This document shows, piece after piece, positions 9,317 through 18,229 of a stretch of DNA of 64,000 bases. The stretch's first letter is position 1; each line of letters opens with the position of its first letter. The notes beneath the pieces were generated by a model, which was not told where the DNA came from, did no database searches, and saw only the letters and a list, made by a program, of their open reading frames with translations. The DNA comes from Aliamphritea spongicola. GTDB lineage: Bacteria > Pseudomonadota > Gammaproteobacteria > Pseudomonadales > Balneatricaceae. The position numbers and the translations under genes were made by a program. The stretch covers positions 3,348,001 through 3,412,000 of the forward strand of contig AP025283.1 in NCBI GenBank assembly GCA_024347235.1, read 5' to 3'.

Positions 9317-10481
9317 GAGGTCAGTACCACGCTGCTGTCAGCATTCCAGGACAGATAAACCTGATCTTCCCAGGTAAAACGTTCGCCCATATTCCGGGAG
9401 AAGTTAGGCTGGGTAACCCGCACTTCTTTGCCACTCGGCAGGCGAATGCGGAATACGGACATGCTGCCCATGTAAGCGATTTCTTCGATGGTGCCGACAA
9501 TGCAGTTAACGTCCTGATCCGGCTTACGGCGGCTGACCTTGATCTTCTCCGGGCGCAGGGCCACAAAGACTTTCTGGTTCGGCGCACAGCTGATGCCGTG
9601 GTCCACGTACAGCTCACCGCCGGCTTCTTTGGAGTGAATCCGCACACTGTCCGGCTCATCTTCAATGACCTTGCCTTCGAACATGTTCACCGAACCGATG
9701 AACTCTGCCACGAAGCGGCTGTTCGGATATTCGTACACGTCGTGAGGTTCAGCGGTCTGCACGATCTTACCCTGATCCATGACGCCGATGCGGGTCGACA
9801 GGGTCATGGCCTCTTCCTGGTCGTGGGTTACCACCACGAAGGTTACGCCGAGTTTTTCCTGAATGTTGATCAGCTCAAACTGGGTCTCTTCCCGGAGCTT
9901 TTTATCCAGTGCGCCCAGAGGCTCATCCAGCAATAACAGTTTTGGCTGTTTGATCAGGAACGGGCCAGAGCGATCCGCTGACGCTGACCACCGGATAGCT
10001 GATGGGGCTTACGCTTGTTCAGGTGGCCCATCTGTACCAGTTCCAGCATCTGTGCCACCCGCTCGCGTACCTCGGCACGGGGCACCCCTTCACGCTTCAG
10101 ACCAAAGGCCACGTTCTCTTCCACGCTCAGGTGCGGGAACAGGGCGTAAGACTGAAACATCATGTTCACCGGACGCTTCCACGGCTGAATGCCGGACATG
10201 TCCACGCCGTCGATGATGATCTTACCGGAGGTAGGTGTCTCAAAACCGGCCAGCATGCGCAACAGGGTACTCTTACCGGAACCGGAGCCGCCCAGCAGAC
10301 AGAACAGTTCGTTCTTGTAGATATCCAGTGAGATGTTGTCCACGGCGGTAAAGTCACCAAACTTCTTGGTGATGTTTTCAATCCGCAGGAATGGCTGGGC
10401 GCCGTCCTGTTTCCATAAAGGGATTTCGTCCGGAGTAGATTGCGCCACAGCTGGGCTTTCAATCACCTGAGTTTCAGTCAT
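9313..10481 (-). CDS. potG: Putrescine/polyamine ABC transporter ATPase PotG-like, one frame break
   Basis: A cytoplasmic ATPase of about 389 residues, first gene of the operon. It shows Walker A LGGSGSGKST, Q-loop MFQSYALFPH, signature QLSGGQRQR, Walker B with LLDEPLGALD, and switch His in VVTHDQEEA, followed by a TOBE-type C-terminal domain (ALRPEKIKVS). The single break lies near 9945, between the signature and Walker B. PotG/PotA proteins power polyamine import. No gene for the periplasmic binding protein (PotF) lies in the operon or elsewhere in the window. Confidence 0.9.
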
Positions 10482-10870
10482 AACCTGCCTCGGATATCAG
10501 TAGATCTGCTCTGCCCTTTTAAGGGCTGGCAAATCCGTTTGTTATTATTCACCCGGTACGGTGCCGGGATATACATAATTGCTACTACCCGCCGTAAGCA
10601 TTTGTTACTGGAGCCTGTAAAACATTTGGAAAAACTCACAGGCTCTTCTGATAGTAACAAATTGATCCGGCGGATCTATAAAGGAATCAGACACTGGCAA
10701 CGGTTTCGGAACCGCTTCCCCTTCAGCCTTCAAAGCAAAATCACCCTTTGCTCACTGTTCCTTAAATTACCCCGTTGCCCGTTACCGGTGCTATACCCCT
10801 CAGTGGGTAGCGGGTAAAAGTTGTATTTCAATACACAGTTCTAACAGATTACATTCAGAAAAATCAATTT

Positions 10871-10880
10871 TGTGATCACA
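10871..10880. promoter_or_regulatory. GntR-type operator 1 upstream of gntR
   Basis: Perfect 10-bp palindrome TGTGATCACA in an AT-rich context, 59 bp before the gntR start. It is centred 22 bp from the second copy, about two helical turns. Confidence 0.65.
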
Positions 10881-10891
10881 TTTTTATATTT

Positions 10892-10903
10892 TTGTGATCA
10901 CAA
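10892..10903. promoter_or_regulatory. GntR-type operator 2 upstream of gntR
   Basis: Perfect 12-bp palindrome TTGTGATCACAA, 35 bp upstream of the gntR start, likely overlapping its promoter. The same core occurs upstream of the spuC-like gene at 11783. Confidence 0.68.
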
Positions 10904-10938
10904 TATACTTTCCCGGTTTCCGCGATTAACATACGATC

Positions 10939-11763
10939 ATGGATAAACACTCGCCTGTCACACTCAGCCCCCGTCTCAGAGACGAAAATCAGACCGTTAC
11001 CCAGTGGGTCTACCAGAGCCTGCGGCGTGCCGTGATGGACGGTGATTTCCTGCCCGGCCGGCAACTGACCATCCGTGCCCTTGCCCAGATGCTGGATGTC
11101 AGCCCGATGCCGGTCCGCGAAGCACTGCGCCAGTTAGCGGCAGAAAACGCCCTGACTATTCTGGGCAACCGCCGGGTAATGGTGCCACAAATGACGGCCA
11201 TGAAGTTTACCGAGCTGTGCGAAGCCCGCATTGCCATTGAATGCCATGCTGCGGCCCGCGCCCTGCCCTACATCGACAGCGCACAGTTGCAGGCCCTGCG
11301 CCAGCAGGATGCTGCCATTAACACGGCTCAGGACAGCGGCAACCTTGCGCAGATCAACCACCATAATCAGGAATTCCATCGCCTGATGTACAGCGCGAAC
11401 CCTCATCAGGTAAGCCTGCCACTGATTGAAAGTCTGTGGCTGCAGCTGGGGCCGTTTATGCGTCTGGCCAGCAACAGTATCAGCGAACACTACCTGGTTG
11501 ACCGTCACAGTGAAGCCATGCAGGCAATTGAGCGTAAAGACGCCGTCGCACTGCAACTGGCCATTGCTGCAGATATCCGGGATGGCGTCGCCTTCGCCAA
11601 TAACCCCAGCAACTACAAAGCTTTATCGACCACTCAAACGGCCAGTAGCTTTCATTCATTTTTCTTGCCGCCCTGGCAAAAATCTCTCCATGAACAGCAC
11701 AGCAGGCGCATTCATTCGCCTGAAATTTCCAGCTCTTTCAGCATTAGCAATAAAAATGCATAA
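10939..11763 (+). CDS. GntR-family (FadR/FCD subfamily) transcriptional regulator
   Basis: A 274-residue regulator. The winged HTH lies at residues 20-80 (LRRAVMDGDFLPGRQLTIRA, then SPMPVREALRQL). The FCD ligand-binding domain spans about 95-220 (LCEARIAIECHAAARA, HNQEFHRLMYSAN with the usual His residues). The last 50 residues are outside the FCD domain and look unstructured. Palindromic sites lie before it and between it and the spuC-like gene, suggesting autoregulation and control of the aminotransferase, perhaps also of potGHI. The ligand is probably a catabolite of the amine pathway, but this is inference. The frame is intact. Confidence 0.87.
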   Translation: MDKHSPVTLSPRLRDENQTVTQWVYQSLRRAVMDGDFLPGRQLTIRALAQMLDVSPMPVREALRQLAAENALTILGNRRVMVPQMTAMKFTELCEARIAIECHAAARALPYIDSAQLQALRQQDAAINTAQDSGNLAQINHHNQEFHRLMYSANPHQVSLPLIESLWLQLGPFMRLASNSISEHYLVDRHSEAMQAIERKDAVALQLAIAADIRDGVAFANNPSNYKALSTTQTASSFHSFFLPPWQKSLHEQHSRRIHSPEISSSFSISNKNA

Positions 11764-11782
11764 ATATTCATTTGACATTTAA

Positions 11783-11800
11783 ATTTTGTGATCACAAAAT
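11783..11800. promoter_or_regulatory. GntR-type operator 3 upstream of the spuC-like gene
   Basis: Perfect 18-bp palindrome ATTTTGTGATCACAAAAT, 92 bp upstream of the aminotransferase start. It carries the same core as the two sites before gntR. Confidence 0.7.
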
Positions 11801-11891
11801 AATTTCAGTGTTTAAGAACAATCCTTCGGGATATACCTAACAGAATAAACCTGCGCCGGTGTCACACACCTGCCGAAACAGGAGAGCAAAG

Positions 11892-13260
11892 ATGTCACAG
11901 CAAGCCAACAGTCAGGACATTCAAACCGCTGACCGGGAACATCACATCCATCCGTTCAGCAACACCGGCGCACTGAATAAACAGGGCGCCCGGGTCATTG
12001 AAAAGCCGAAGGGGTATATCTCTGGGACAGTGAAGGTAACAAAATCATCGACGGTATGGCCGGTCTGTGGTGCGTCAATCTGGGCTATGGCCGCCAGGAA
12101 CTGGTAAACGCTGCTGCTACTCAGATGCAACAACTGCCCTATTACAACACCTTCTTTAAAACCACCCATGCCCCGGCCGCCAAACTGGCAAAGGCTATCG
12201 CAGAGGTGACCCCGGGTGATCTGAACCACATCTTCTTTGCCGGCTCGGGTTCCGAAGCGGTAGATACGATTATCCGTCTTGTCCGTCAGTACTGGTGCAT
12301 CGAGAAGAAGCCTTACCGCAATATCATTATCAGCCGTGAAAATGCGTACCACGGCAGCACACTGGCCGGTGCCAGCCTGGGCGGCATGGGCGGCATGCAT
12401 AAACAGGGTGCACCGGGTGTACCGGGCATCGAACATATCCGCCAGCCATACTGGTACGGTGAAGCCGGTGATATGAGCGAAGAGGAATTCGGTGTTGCCT
12501 GCGCACAGGCACTGGAAGACAAGATCCTTGAAGTCGGCCCGGACAACGTGGCTGCCTTTATCGGCGAACCGATTCAGGGTGCCGGCGGGGTCATTGTGCC
12601 ACCGGCGAACTACTGGCAGGAAATCCAGAAAGTGTGCCGTAAGTACGACATTCTGCTGGCCGCCGATGAAGTTATCTGTGGCTTTGGCCGCACCGGCAAC
12701 TGGTTCGGCAGCCAGACGCTGGATATCCAGCCGGATATCATGTCGATGGCGAAAGGCCTGTCTTCAGGCTATCTGCCAATTTCAGCAGTGGCCATCGGTG
12801 ACCGGATCGCCAATGCCCTGATCAACCACGATGATGACTTCAACCACGGTTTCACCTATTCCGGCCACCCGGCAGCCGCCGCCGTCGCGCTGGAAAACAT
12901 CCGCATCATGAAGGAAGAAAAATTGTTGAACGGGTTGCCACCGATATCGGCCCGTACTTCCAGCAAAAGCTGCGTGAAACCCTGGCGGACCACCCGCTGG
13001 TCGGTCACATCGAAGGCATAGGTCTGGTCGCCGGCATTGCCCTGATGAAGGACAAAGCCACCAAAACGCCTTTCGGCGATGACATTGATATCGGCATGAT
13101 CTGCCGTGATCATTGCTTTGCCAACAACCTGATCATGCGGGCGGTTGGCAGCCGGATGGTGCTGTCACCACCACTGGTGATCAGCCACGCCGAAGTGGAT
13201 GAAATCTGCGAAAAAGCAAAATTATGCTTTGATAAAACCCTCGAGTCTGTCGCAGAATAA
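11892..13260 (+). CDS. Putrescine-type class III aminotransferase (SpuC-like), two frame breaks
   Basis: PLP-dependent aminotransferase of about 456 residues. The pattern closely follows Pseudomonas SpuC (putrescine:pyruvate aminotransferase): EHHIHPFSNTGALNKQG, DGMAGLWCVNLGYGR, FFAGSGSEAVDT, YHGSTLAGASLGGMGGMHKQG, LLAADEVICGFGRTGNWFGS, the PLP Lys in MSMAKGLSSGYLP, and NHGFTYSGHPAAAA. Breaks lie near 12010 (missing G after EK) and near 12922 (A-run, restoring EEKIVERVATDIGPY). The start at ATG 11892 has AGGAG seven bases upstream. The context of polyamine permeases and GntR sites supports conversion of imported putrescine to 4-aminobutanal. Confidence 0.88.
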
Positions 13261-13294
13261 CTGTACAGCTGAGCGTTTTCGGAGGTATTCATTC

Positions 13295-14097
13295 ATGCAG
13301 GCACTTCAACACCGCAGTCAGGACCCCGGTTCTGCCCGCTTAATTGCCGGCCTGATTGATCATATCCGGTTACGCTCATTCCCCCAGGTACTCAGCGAGT
13401 ACCTGGAGGCACTCTGCCAGTTCGACTCAATCCTGTGCATCACCTACAAGCAGTCATTCCGGCCGATTATTATTCACCCTCAGGACCCGGATCAGCACAG
13501 CCCGGCACTGCACCGCTATATTGAACATTCCTACATTCTTGATCCTATCTATACCGCGATTCAGCAAGGGGTTAACGAAGGCATCTGCCGTCAGGCGGAA
13601 GTGGCTCCGGAAGGTTTTGAAACCAGCGACTACTATCAGGACTGTTACAAAAACTTCGACTTCGTGGATGAGATTAACCTGCTGGTTAACCTCGGTCAGG
13701 ATGTTTGTTTTGCCGTCTGCCTGGGCCGCAAATCCCGGCTAGGCACCATCACACGCAGTGAGCTTAACCGTTTGCAGGAAGCCCTGCCGGTCATCAGCGC
13801 GCTGATCCGCCAGTTCTGGCTCTCACAGGCCGGTGAATATACCAAGTTGGAAAAAGCTGAAGGCGCTATCGCCCAGGCACTGAGCAGCTTCGGTCAGGAG
13901 TACTCACCCAGCGGGAACGGCAGATTGCCGGCCTGATTCTGCAGGGGCACTCGTCGAAGTCCATCGCCGATAATCTGAATATCAGCGCGGGTACCGTGAA
14001 GGTCCACCGTAAGAATATCCACGCCCGGCTGAAAACTTCTACCCAGTCGGAAATATTCACCCTGTTTCTGGCCCACCTGAAAGCCATCGACAGCTAA
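13295..14097 (+). CDS. LuxR-family transcriptional regulator (paralogue 1), one frame break
   Basis: About 267-residue regulator with a C-terminal LuxR HTH (QREREIAGLILQGHSSKSIA then ISAGTVKVHRKNIHARL) and an N-terminal ligand or signal domain of unknown specificity. One G missing in a G-run near 13905 separates the HTH from the rest. GGAGGT at 13281-13286 sets the ATG start. The N-terminal domain has YIEHSYILDPIYTAI and APEGFETSDYYQDCY, closely paralleled in the regulator at 15902. No receiver domain is present. It follows the spuC-like gene by 34 bp and may be co-transcribed. It probably controls the amine genes or the LysE/LysO exporters downstream. Confidence 0.83.
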
Positions 14098-14201
14098 GCC
14101 AGTTTTTCTTAACAGCGGTATTCGCTTTCAGAAAAACAACATCAATATTTGTGCTGCAACCGGGCAGCGCTTTGCTAAAATAGCCGCCGAATCTCAACGG
14201 A

Positions 14202-14830
14202 ATGATGCTGATGTCCATTGCCCTGCTGTCGCTGTTTATCCCAACCTTTTCTTTGTCTCGATTACACCGGGCATGTGCATGACCCTGTCACTGACCCTGG
14301 GTATGTCCATCGGTGTGCGCCGCAGCCTGCATATGATGTGGGGCGAATTACTGGGCGTAGGTCTGGTCGCTGCCGCTGCCGCACTGGGTGTTGCCACCCT
14401 GATGCTGCAATTCCCGGAAGCCTTCCTGTTCCTCAAATATGCCGGTGGCGCCTATCTGGCGTACATTGGCTGGCAGATGTGGCAGTCCCGCGGCAAACTG
14501 GTTTTACCGGAAGACGGCTCCGCCCCCACTGAGCAAAGCCCGCTGCAGCTGGCCGGTAACGGCTTTATCACCGCCGTCGCCAATCCGAAAGGCTGGGCAT
14601 TCTTTGTTACCCTGCTGCCACCCTTTCTGGACAACAGCCAGTCACTGGCCCCTCAACTGGCCAGCCTGATTGCGGTCATTCTGACACTGGAATTTATCTG
14701 CCTGCTGATTTACGCCAGTGGCGGAAAGGCCCTGCGCCACCTGCTGCTGAACAAGAACAATGTAAAAATGATGAACCGCATTGCCGGCTCACTGATGATC
14801 GGTGTCGGCATCTGGCTGGCATTCGGCTGA
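14202..14830 (+). CDS. LysE/RhtB-family amino acid exporter, one frame break
   Basis: About 209-residue inner-membrane exporter with six helices. The family signature SITPGMCMTLSLTLGMSIG lies in the first loop, and ANPKGWAFFVTLLPPFLD lies in the second half. The break is a missing T near 14243 (restoring IPTFFFVSITPG). LysE/RhtB members pump out lysine, arginine, homoserine or threonine. The exact substrate is not readable. Three possible in-frame ATGs lie at 14202, 14205 and 14211. It ends 3 bp before the lysO-like start, so the two exporters are almost certainly co-transcribed. Confidence 0.84.
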
Positions 14831-14833
14831 TTT

Positions 14834-15755
14834 ATGACCGTACTGATGACCCTCGGCCCGCTGTTGCTGGCCATGATCCTGGCTATATTTTTCCGGTAAA
14901 GGCTCTCACGGATGCCAGAGTCAGCCGTGGCTTAACCTGGCTCACCAACATCATTCTGGCCTTTGTCGGCTTCGGCATCGGCAGCCTTGAACAGCTGGAA
15001 AGCAAACTCAGCATTGCCGGTTATAACGCCCTGTGGCTGTTCCTGCTAATTACCGGATTCAACATGGCCGCGCTGTACCTCAGTGGCCGAATGCTGGATA
15101 AAGCCCACCGCAGCCGGTCTCAGTCTGCTGCTCAAACGATTCCGTTTAACTGGCAAAACCTCAGCGGTGCCCTGCAAACCGTAGGCTGGACATTCGCCGG
15201 TGGTGTCGCCGGGTATTTATTGCAACAGCCATTACACTTTATTGATCAGATCATCATCTGGCTGCTGTATCTGTTGCTGTTTCTGGTGGGCCGTCAGTTG
15301 TATCTGGGCAACTACCGGCTGCGTAAACTGTTCCTGAATCCACAGGGGCTGATCATCGCAGCAGTTACCATTATCAGCACCCTGCTCGCAGGGCTGACCG
15401 GCGCATGGGCACTGGGACTGGAGGTGCGGGAAGGTCTGGCAGTGGTTTCCGGCTTTGGCTGGTACAGCCTCACCGGCATCCTGCTGACCGGCATGGGCTC
15501 ACCGGTACTGGGCACCACCGCATTCCTGCTGGATCTGGGCCGGGAAGTAGCGGCCCTGATCCTGATACCTTTCTAAGCCGGCTCAGCTGCCACGTCAATG
15601 TGGGTTACAGCGGTGCAACTGCACTGGATTTCACCCTGCCCCTGCTCGCCAAATGTCACGGCGCCAGTGTCATTCCCAACGCCATTGCCAGTGGCTTTAT
15701 TCTCAGTCTGGCAGTGCCGGTTCTGGTACCTCTGTTGTACACACTGGGCCAGTAA
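14834..15755 (+). CDS. lysO: LysO-family lysine exporter, two frame breaks
   Basis: About 307-residue polytopic protein of the LysO (YbjE, DUF340) family of lysine exporters. The conserved C-terminal block reads VVSGFGWYSLTGILLTGMGSP...LGTTAFLLDLGREVAALILIPFLSR, followed by GYSGATALDFTLP. Breaks lie near 14885 (missing G, restoring MILGYIFPVK) and 15573 (missing T, restoring IPFLSRLSCHVNVGY). E. coli LysO exports L-lysine and toxic lysine analogues. Pairing with a LysE-type gene in one transcript gives two unrelated amino-acid exporters side by side. Confidence 0.84.
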
Positions 15756-15901
15756 GACCGATCGGCAAACAGCAACTGGTCTACACATTTTGGCTATTAG
15801 TATTTAGTGTACCGAGCCGCTAGAATGGCGGCACAGGAAAGTCCCGGTCTGGCACGACTACCGGGGCTGACAGCAGATGTAACCACAGAGTTGATTTAAC
15901 C

Positions 15902-16792
15902 GTGGCAGAAAGTGTTTCCAAATATTACCGGGTAGCTGGCGAACCACTCATCCAGTGGCATGATGCAATCGCTGAAATCATTACCTCAGGGGTCAGTGAC
16001 GGGGCCATTGATCATCTGATCGATACCCTGCGTTTACTGGTCAATGCAGACGGCAGTAGCCTGATCGTCTACCCCGACGGCCTCCAGCCATATTGCCCGT
16101 TCCGTAAGCGGGGTGACGGCAGCGACCCGCGGATTCACATCGATCAGTATCTGGACAGCGCTTATCTGCTGGACCCTTTCTATCGTCTGGCAGTGGATAA
16201 TCCCGCCACTGAAGGCATCTTCCCGTTAAGCAAGGTTGCCCCATCCGGCTTTAAGCACACCGAGTTTTACCGGGTCTATTACCGGGTGGTGAATTTTGGC
16301 GATGAAATATGCCTGATCGTCCCCACGCCGGACAATGCCAGTATTCACATATCCATCAGCCGGCAGGATGACAAACCCCGCTTCAGCACTGCGCAGCGTG
16401 CCCTGCTGACCCGGCTGTTTTCCACGGTGCGGGCAATACTGCTAAAGTGGTGGTCAGCCTCCCAGCAGGAAGCACTTGATCACCAGAAGAAAGCCAGCCT
16501 GCTGAACTCAAGACTGGACAGCGCCCTGGCCAACTTTGGCAGTTCAATTCTGACCCAGCGGGAAACCCAGGTATTACAGCTGATTCTGCGTGGCTACGCG
16601 GTGAAGTTTATCGCTCAGAAGCTGGATATCAGCCCGGAAACCATCAAACACCACCGCAAGAATATTTACGCCAAGCTGGATATCAGTTCACAGGCAGAGA
16701 TGTTCCACCTGTTCATTGATTCTTTACGGATGATGCGGGCAGATTCGCCTGCGGACCCGCTGGCAGAATACCTGCAGCCGGCCCGGCAATAA
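15902..16792 (+). CDS. LuxR-family transcriptional regulator (paralogue 2)
   Basis: A 296-residue regulator from a GTG start with a C-terminal LuxR HTH at about 215-275 (LTQRETQVLQLILRGYAVKFIA then SPETIKHHRKNIYAKLD). Its N-terminal domain shares YLDSAYLLDPFYRLA and APSGFKHTEFYRVYY with the regulator at 13295, so the two are paralogues flanking lysE-lysO. No receiver domain is visible. This domain type is often found near amino acid or polyamine transport genes. The ligand is unknown. The frame is intact. It runs convergent to the DEAD-box helicase gene. Confidence 0.86.
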   Translation: MAESVSKYYRVAGEPLIQWHDAIAEIITSGVSDGAIDHLIDTLRLLVNADGSSLIVYPDGLQPYCPFRKRGDGSDPRIHIDQYLDSAYLLDPFYRLAVDNPATEGIFPLSKVAPSGFKHTEFYRVYYRVVNFGDEICLIVPTPDNASIHISISRQDDKPRFSTAQRALLTRLFSTVRAILLKWWSASQQEALDHQKKASLLNSRLDSALANFGSSILTQRETQVLQLILRGYAVKFIAQKLDISPETIKHHRKNIYAKLDISSQAEMFHLFIDSLRMMRADSPADPLAEYLQPARQ

Positions 16793-16804
16793 GCGACTGT
16801 TACA

Positions 16805-16827
16805 GAAGAAGCGCTTAACGCTTCTTC
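16805..16827. terminator. Hairpin between convergent luxR and DEAD-box genes
   Basis: A perfect 9-bp stem (16805-16813 with 16819-16827, loop CTTAA) overlaps the last codons of the minus-strand helicase. A terminator role for the luxR side is likely. Confidence 0.6.
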
Positions 16828-18141
16828 TTCAGAGGAGCCAGCCCGTCATCGGATACCAGCGCCGGTTTCGCCTGGCGGCGGTTACGCTGATCCTGCTTAG
16901 GCTTGGCTTTAGGTTTTGGCTTAGCGGCAACCGTTGCTTTACCCGGTGTTTTCTTCTTCGCCGGCTTAGCCGGTTTAATGCCTTTGAACTTAGCTTCCAG
17001 CCCTTCCACCACTGCACGCTGTAAATGACGCTGCAGGAAACGCTCAATCCGCTTAAACGAATCCCAGTCTTTCGGTCCGACAAAAGAAACGGCTTCACCT
17101 TTGGCGCCGGCACGTGGTCCGGCCAATCCGGTGGACGTACTCTTCCGCCTGTTTTGGCATATCGAAGTTAATCACCAGCGACACCTGCAACAGGTCCAGA
17201 CCACGGGAAGCAACATCCGTGGTTACCAGCACCTGCTGATGGCCACGACTGAAACCGTCCATAATCCGGTTACGCTCCGCCTGGCTCATCTCACCGCTAA
17301 GGGCTGCACAGCTGATATTTTCTTTCTGTAACAGCGCCGACAGCCGCTCGGTATCGGTCCGGGTAGCCGTAAAGATGATCGCCTGCTGATACTCACGGTT
17401 GGTCAGCAAGTTCTGCAGCAGCGCCTCTTTATGATCCAGGTGATCACAAAGAATCACTTCCTGAGTAATGTCTTTATGCTCAGCATTCGCCGCTCCGATC
17501 GCGACCCGCTTCGGCGACTTAAGAAGCTGATCCGCCATGCTGTCCACTTCCGCATGGTCCAGCGTGGCAGAGAACATCAATGTCTGACGTAAACGGTGAT
17601 CGGCGGCCTGGTTAATCAGGGTCAGCTGTTCAGCAAAGCCCAGATCCAGCATCCGGTCTGCTTCATCCATTATCAGCAGCTCCAACCCATTGAGCTGCAG
17701 GCTGCGCTCTTCCAGATGGTTGGCCAGACGCCCCGGTGTTGCCACCACCACATGAGGGTCTTTACGTAAGGCCTTGGCCTGATCGTTAAAGTTTTCGCCA
17801 CCGAGCAGCAAAGCAATCTTGGTCTGACCGCCGCTGGTCAGCGCCCGCAGTTGAGTGAACACCTGCTTTGCCAGCTCCCGGGTAGGCGCCAGAATCACCG
17901 CACGGGGATCACGCTTGCTCAGGGCACGGGTTTTCACCAGCCGGTGCATCATTGGCAGCAGAAATGCCAGAGTTTTGCCTGAGCCGGTTTTCGAAGAGGC
18001 AATCAGATCATGGCCGGCCAGTGCCAGCGGTATAGACTGCGCCTGAATCTCTGTGGGCGTGGTAATCGCCTGATGTTCAAGATTCTGCAGCAGTCGGTGA
18101 TCCAGTCCCAGATCCGGAAAATTATCGGTTTGCTCAGACAA
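16815..18141 (-). CDS. DEAD-box ATP-dependent RNA helicase, one frame break
   Basis: About 443-residue RNA helicase. The core motifs run in order: Q-motif (TTPTEIQAQSIP), I (SSKTGSGKT), Ia (APTRELA), Ib (TPGRL), II (DEAD), III (SAT), IV (AIIFTATR), V (TDVASRGLDL), VI (HRIGRT). The frame breaks near 17115, just after motif VI. The C-terminal 60 residues are Lys/Pro/Ala-rich (KPKPKAKPK), a basic RNA-binding tail. It is probably involved in ribosome assembly or cold RNA remodelling. It is followed upstream by rapA in the same orientation. Confidence 0.9.
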
Positions 18142-18229
18142 GTTATAACTCCGCTCAGTAAAGACGTACCGGGCATCAGCGCCCGGTAGTATAAGTATAA
18201 TTCAGGCCGAAACGGCCAGAAAGACAATA

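Larger units (their letters stand above)
10482..10938. other. Divergent intergenic region potG / gntR
   Basis: Contains the potG promoter region on the minus strand and, next to the gntR start, two TGTGATCACA palindromes described separately. No gene was recognised. A short reading frame at 10478-10660 has no family features. Confidence 0.55.

Noticed and set aside
10871-10903. TGTGA...TCACA as a CRP site
   Set aside because: CRP half-sites are separated by 6 bp. Here they abut with no spacer, and the same form recurs around a GntR gene.
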